This document shows positions 61,201 to 64,000 of a stretch of 64,000 bases of DNA, piece after piece. The translations under genes were made by a program, and so were the position numbers. Source of the DNA: Zoogloea oryzae. GTDB taxonomy: Bacteria > Pseudomonadota > Gammaproteobacteria > Burkholderiales > Rhodocyclaceae. The stretch is taken from NCBI RefSeq assembly GCF_030161255.1, contig NZ_BSPX01000007.1, positions 1-64,000 of the forward strand. Reading direction: 5' to 3'. The notes under the pieces are model-generated. The model made no database searches. It saw only the letters and a list, made by a program, of their open reading frames with translations, and had not been told where the DNA came from. The stretch's first letter is position 1, and each line of letters begins with the position of its first letter.

Positions 61201-62121
61201 TTACATCAGCACGAAGCCGTCTGGCCGGAGTGGCTCGGGCAGGGGCGTGATGCCCCGGTAGCTGGCCAGGTCGATCTCGATGGTGCGGGTGATGGCGTCG
61301 AGGGGGAGGTCGTTCTGGGCGGTGCCGAAGGGCTCTTCCAGTTCGTCGCCGAGGGCGTCCAGCCCGAAGAAGGTGTAGGCCACCAGGGCGGTAAGCAGCG
61401 GGGTGGCGTAACCCAGCGAATGCACCACGCCGAAGGGCAGCAGGAAACAGAAGATGTGCGCCGTGCGGTGCAGCAGCAGGGTGTAGGCGAAGGGCAGCGC
61501 GGTGTGGCGGATGCGCTCGCAGGCGCCCTGGATGGCGGTGAGCTGGTTGATGTGCTCGGCCAGCGCGCAGTAGGTGATCGAATCGAGCCGGCCGGCCCGG
61601 CGGGCGTCGCACAGCAGGGCGGTGATCAGGCGCAGGATCGCATCCGGCACGTTGTGGCTGGTGGCCACGGCGGTGTGCTCGGCAGCCGTGAGCTGGGGCG
61701 CGGCCGCCGCGGCGATGGGGCGGTCGCGCAGGCGGGCGGTGAGGGCGAGGATGAAGGCGGTGGCGAGGCGCAGCAGGGTCTGGCGCTCCTCGCGGCCGGC
61801 GTCGTCGGTGGCCAGCAGCGCGCTGTCGCGGGCCAGGCAGCGCATCACCACCAGCAGGTTGCCGTAGTGCTTGCGGGCTTCCCACCAGCGGTCGTAGCAG
61901 GCGTTGTTGCGAAAGCCCAGGAACAGCGACAGGGACAGCCCCAGGAAGGTGAACGGGCCGGTGGCGAAATCCGGAAAGCGCGGGCCGAGGAATTCGGCGG
62001 TGCTGGTGACCACTGCGGCCACCACGGTGACGAACAGCACCTGGGGCAGGATGAGGGGAATGATGGAGCCCTTCCAGATGAAGAAGAGCTCCCGCATGCG
62101 CGGGCGGGGGCGGACGATCAT
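61201..62121 (-). CDS. Bestrophin-family (UPF0187) channel protein
   Basis: A 306-residue inner-membrane protein: PRPRMRELFFIWKGSIIPLI, GLSLSLFLGFRNNACYDRWW (the conserved F-R-N-x-A-YDRWWEARK), LPFAYTLLLHRTAHIFCFLL and a C-terminal DELEEPFGTAQNDLPLDA. This acidic stretch is the gating motif of bestrophins (anion or cation channels). It is complete. It lies 58 bp after the glycosyltransferase gene in the same direction. Confidence 0.92.
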   Translation of the reverse strand: MIVRPRPRMRELFFIWKGSIIPLILPQVLFVTVVAAVVTSTAEFLGPRFPDFATGPFTFLGLSLSLFLGFRNNACYDRWWEARKHYGNLLVVMRCLARDSALLATDDAGREERQTLLRLATAFILALTARLRDRPIAAAAAPQLTAAEHTAVATSHNVPDAILRLITALLCDARRAGRLDSITYCALAEHINQLTAIQGACERIRHTALPFAYTLLLHRTAHIFCFLLPFGVVHSLGYATPLLTALVAYTFFGLDALGDELEEPFGTAQNDLPLDAITRTIEIDLASYRGITPLPEPLRPDGFVLM

Positions 62122-62179
62122 GGGCGATGGGGCCTTGCGAAGGATGGGCCCGGCGCGCCGGAGTGGCGGGGGCGGGGCG

Positions 62180-63820
62180 CTACTTTAGCGCGTTGTGGTG
62201 CGTTGCAGCACGATGGGCCGGTGCTTCCGACCGGCCCGTTGCGGATCCGTGGGTGCAGGCGCGGGCTTCGGTGCGGCGGAAGACGAGCCCGCCAAAGGCG
62301 CCATAGGCCCGGTCATTGGTGGTGGGGATTTCGGCGACCTGCGCGTAGATGCCGGTGTCGCGGACCGCCGCGAGGAGATCGGGGCCGCCGGGCCAGTCGG
62401 TGCGGCTGGTGGTCATCAGCACGTCTGGCGGGCAGCGCAGCAGGGCGTCGCGGAGGGCTGGGCCGGAGAGCCCGAGTTTGATGAGGGTCGCGCTCAGGTT
62501 GGCGAGTTCGGGCGCCGGCGGCACGTGGCCGGTGAGCGGGTAGAGGGTGAACATGAAGCCGCTGATGGCTACCGTGCCACCGGGCGGGGTTGCCTGGCGA
62601 ATCGCCTGAGCGGCCAGCAGGTAGTTGGTCTTCTCGGTAAAGCTCGCCGGCCAGTCGCCCGTCTGGAAGCTCGCCAGGGCCTCCCGGGTCTGGGGCCAGT
62701 TGGCGCTGAGGGGGCCGAGTCGCGGGATCACCATTGCCAGGAGGGCGATGCCCAGGGCGCCGGCGGCCAGGTTTCGCCGCATGGCCGGACCGCCCTCGCA
62801 GGCGTTGCGCCAGCCCAGGGCGGCAAGGCCCGCGAGGCCCGGCAGGCACACGCCGAAGTGATACGGAAAGCCGATCTTCGATGCGGGCTCGATCAGCGGG
62901 ATCAGGGCCGCGGCGAGCCAGAAGGCGAGTCTGGGCAGGCTGGTGAGCCAGCTGCCGCCCAGGCTGCGGGCCAGGGTGACGACGAGCCCGACGCCCGCCA
63001 CGATCAGCGCCACCGTGCCTTCGCGCAGGGCCTGGCCGCCGTAGTTGAAGAAGAACTCGACGCGCTTGTCGGCGATGGCAGCATAGACCAGGCCGGCATC
63101 CCGGTAGCCCTCGAGGGTGGCGGCAATGCCGCCGCGGGCGGCGAGGATCGCGCCGGTGATCAGCAGCCCCGCGCCGGCGGCACCCACCACCAGCCGGCCG
63201 AAGGCGCGGGTGCCGTGGCCAACCAGCACCGCCAGGGCGCCGAGGGCCATCAGCGGCAGGAAGGTCTCCCGCAGCAGTACGGCCACCGACAGCAGCGCGC
63301 CGACGCCGAGCCAGCGTCGGGCGGTGGCGTTGGCAGGCGCGGTGAGGCCCAGCCAGAGGGCGGTGAAGAGCGGCAGGTAGGCCGCGTGGATGCTGTTCTT
63401 GAAACCGTGCTGGGTGAAGGTCGGGTGGTTCATCGTGAACAGGAAGAGCAGCGCGATGAGCAGCGCGCCCAGCCGGCTGCGGCTTTCCACCTCGACCACC
63501 CGGTAGAGCGCGTAACCCGCCGCGACCGCGACCAGCATATCCACCAGTCGCAGGGCGATCATCGGGTTGGCGCCGAAGGCGAACACCCAGTTGACCAGCA
63601 GCGAGTAGAACATCAGGGGCCCGGTGTCGGGCAGCCCGTGCCCTCCCGCCAGGCTGGCGTGCATGATCTGGGCGTAGTAGGCCTGGAAGCCTTCATCGGT
63701 GGTGGGCAGGCCACCGACCACCATCAGCCGGGGCAGCGCCACCGCCAGGAGCGCGACGAGGATGACGACGAAGGCCGGGGTGCGGGGGAAGGCCGGCGAC
63801 GAGGTGCTGCCGGAAGTCAT
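62180..63820 (-). CDS. GT-C (GT39/ArnT-like) membrane glycosyltransferase
   Basis: A 546-residue polytopic protein of about 11-12 membrane spans. The first periplasmic loop has the GT-C acidic pair (GLPTTDEGFQAYYAQI), and the rest is typical of the dolichyl/undecaprenyl-phosphate sugar transferase type. ATG 63820 overlaps the stop of the upstream transporter gene (ATGA), so I prefer it to ATG 63832. It would use a lipid-linked sugar to modify a surface glycan or protein; the acceptor is unknown. Confidence 0.8.
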   Translation of the reverse strand: MTSGSTSSPAFPRTPAFVVILVALLAVALPRLMVVGGLPTTDEGFQAYYAQIMHASLAGGHGLPDTGPLMFYSLLVNWVFAFGANPMIALRLVDMLVAVAAGYALYRVVEVESRSRLGALLIALLFLFTMNHPTFTQHGFKNSIHAAYLPLFTALWLGLTAPANATARRWLGVGALLSVAVLLRETFLPLMALGALAVLVGHGTRAFGRLVVGAAGAGLLITGAILAARGGIAATLEGYRDAGLVYAAIADKRVEFFFNYGGQALREGTVALIVAGVGLVVTLARSLGGSWLTSLPRLAFWLAAALIPLIEPASKIGFPYHFGVCLPGLAGLAALGWRNACEGGPAMRRNLAAGALGIALLAMVIPRLGPLSANWPQTREALASFQTGDWPASFTEKTNYLLAAQAIRQATPPGGTVAISGFMFTLYPLTGHVPPAPELANLSATLIKLGLSGPALRDALLRCPPDVLMTTSRTDWPGGPDLLAAVRDTGIYAQVAEIPTTNDRAYGAFGGLVFRRTEARACTHGSATGRSEAPAHRAATHHNALK

Positions 63821-64000
63821 GCCTGAGTACATAGGATTCCCGAAACGATGAGAAGGGCGCCCACCCAGAAGCGGGGGTGGAGCTGTTCGCCGAACAGCCG
63901 TCGGCTGCCGAGGGGGACGAGCAGGTAGGCGCCTGCCGCAAAAGGCACCAGCTGCGACAGGGGCAGGGTTTGCAGGGCGAGCACCACGAGCCCGATGGAC
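63817..64000 (-). CDS. EamA/SMR-like (ArnE/F-type) small transporter, C-terminal part
   Basis: Partial gene cut by the window edge. The visible 60 residues read SIGLVVLALQTLPLSQLVPF, AAGAYLLVPLGSRRLFGEQL and PRFWVGALLIVSGILCTQA: two membrane spans with the G-E-x-L...F/W-x-G-x-x-L-I motif of EamA/SMR and ArnE/F proteins. Its stop overlaps the glycosyltransferase start. In other systems such a flippase delivers the lipid-linked sugar to a GT-C enzyme; the pairing here suggests the same. Confidence 0.75.
   Translation of the reverse strand, partial: SIGLVVLALQTLPLSQLVPFAAGAYLLVPLGSRRLFGEQLHPRFWVGALLIVSGILCTQA

Overview
The window is a high-GC proteobacterial chromosome segment, most likely from a betaproteobacterium of the Rhodocyclales type. 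I base this on gene content and style (perfect CIRCE-controlled groESL, a TctD/QseB-type two-component pair, YkgJ, MipA and bestrophin-like proteins); no rRNA is present to settle it. Core DNA lies at 1-7683 and 49173-64000. Between them, about 41.5 kb of accessory DNA sits in the 3' half of a tRNA-Phe gene.

Left core (1-7683): the end of an ExbB-like gene, a DUF2149 protein that looks like an ExbD partner, and a TonB-dependent receptor form one gene set. groES-groEL follows with a sigma70 promoter overlapping a perfect CIRCE operator and a clear terminator. Next come an OmpR-family regulator and a histidine kinase (overlapping genes), then tRNA-Phe(GAA) with its own promoter.

Accessory block (7684-49127): the 3' part of tRNA-Phe is repeated at 32544-32601 (58 bp) and 49128-49172 (45 bp). 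A degraded 18-bp version lies at 39064-39081, just upstream of a second integrase. I read this as three units stacked in tandem. Unit 1 (7684-32543) has an AlpA-like protein, a D5/P4-type primase-helicase, a large lipoprotein, and an operon for a Gp3-like (metal-binding) protein, a YqaJ nuclease and a DUF932 protein with two unlisted 36-codon genes. It also has a Cro/YdaS-like regulator pair, a tightly packed six-gene defence operon (SNF2-type helicase, DUF4391, DinD-like, type III Mod, type III Res, membrane coiled-coil protein), a dead hsdM fragment and integrase 1. A 22-bp repeat marks both its ends. Unit 2 (32602-39063) has a 40-residue hydrophobic peptide gene with a near-consensus promoter, an MmeI-like type IIG restriction-modification enzyme, a small winged-helix protein and integrase 2. 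Unit 3 (39082-49127) has no integrase; it has RadC, several plasmid/ICE-type small proteins, a second winged-helix paralogue, a DUF927 helicase, and a TPR protein paired with a small membrane protein. None of the units has recognisable conjugation or capsid genes.

Right core (49173-64000): a lipoprotein, a soluble PAS-PAS chemoreceptor, and a two-partner secretion pair (TpsB 52856-54517, TpsA 54607-59670) lying between a complete ykgJ-like gene and a truncated direct-repeat copy of it. Then MipA/OmpV, a bestrophin-like channel, a GT-C glycosyltransferase, and the end of an EamA/SMR-like transporter.

The best candidates for something new are the six-gene defence operon with its membrane-anchored last gene; the stacking of units at tRNA-Phe; the TPR/membrane protein pair sharing a Gly-Asp-Asn motif; and the repeated terminator-then-RBS arrangement ahead of genes in all three units.
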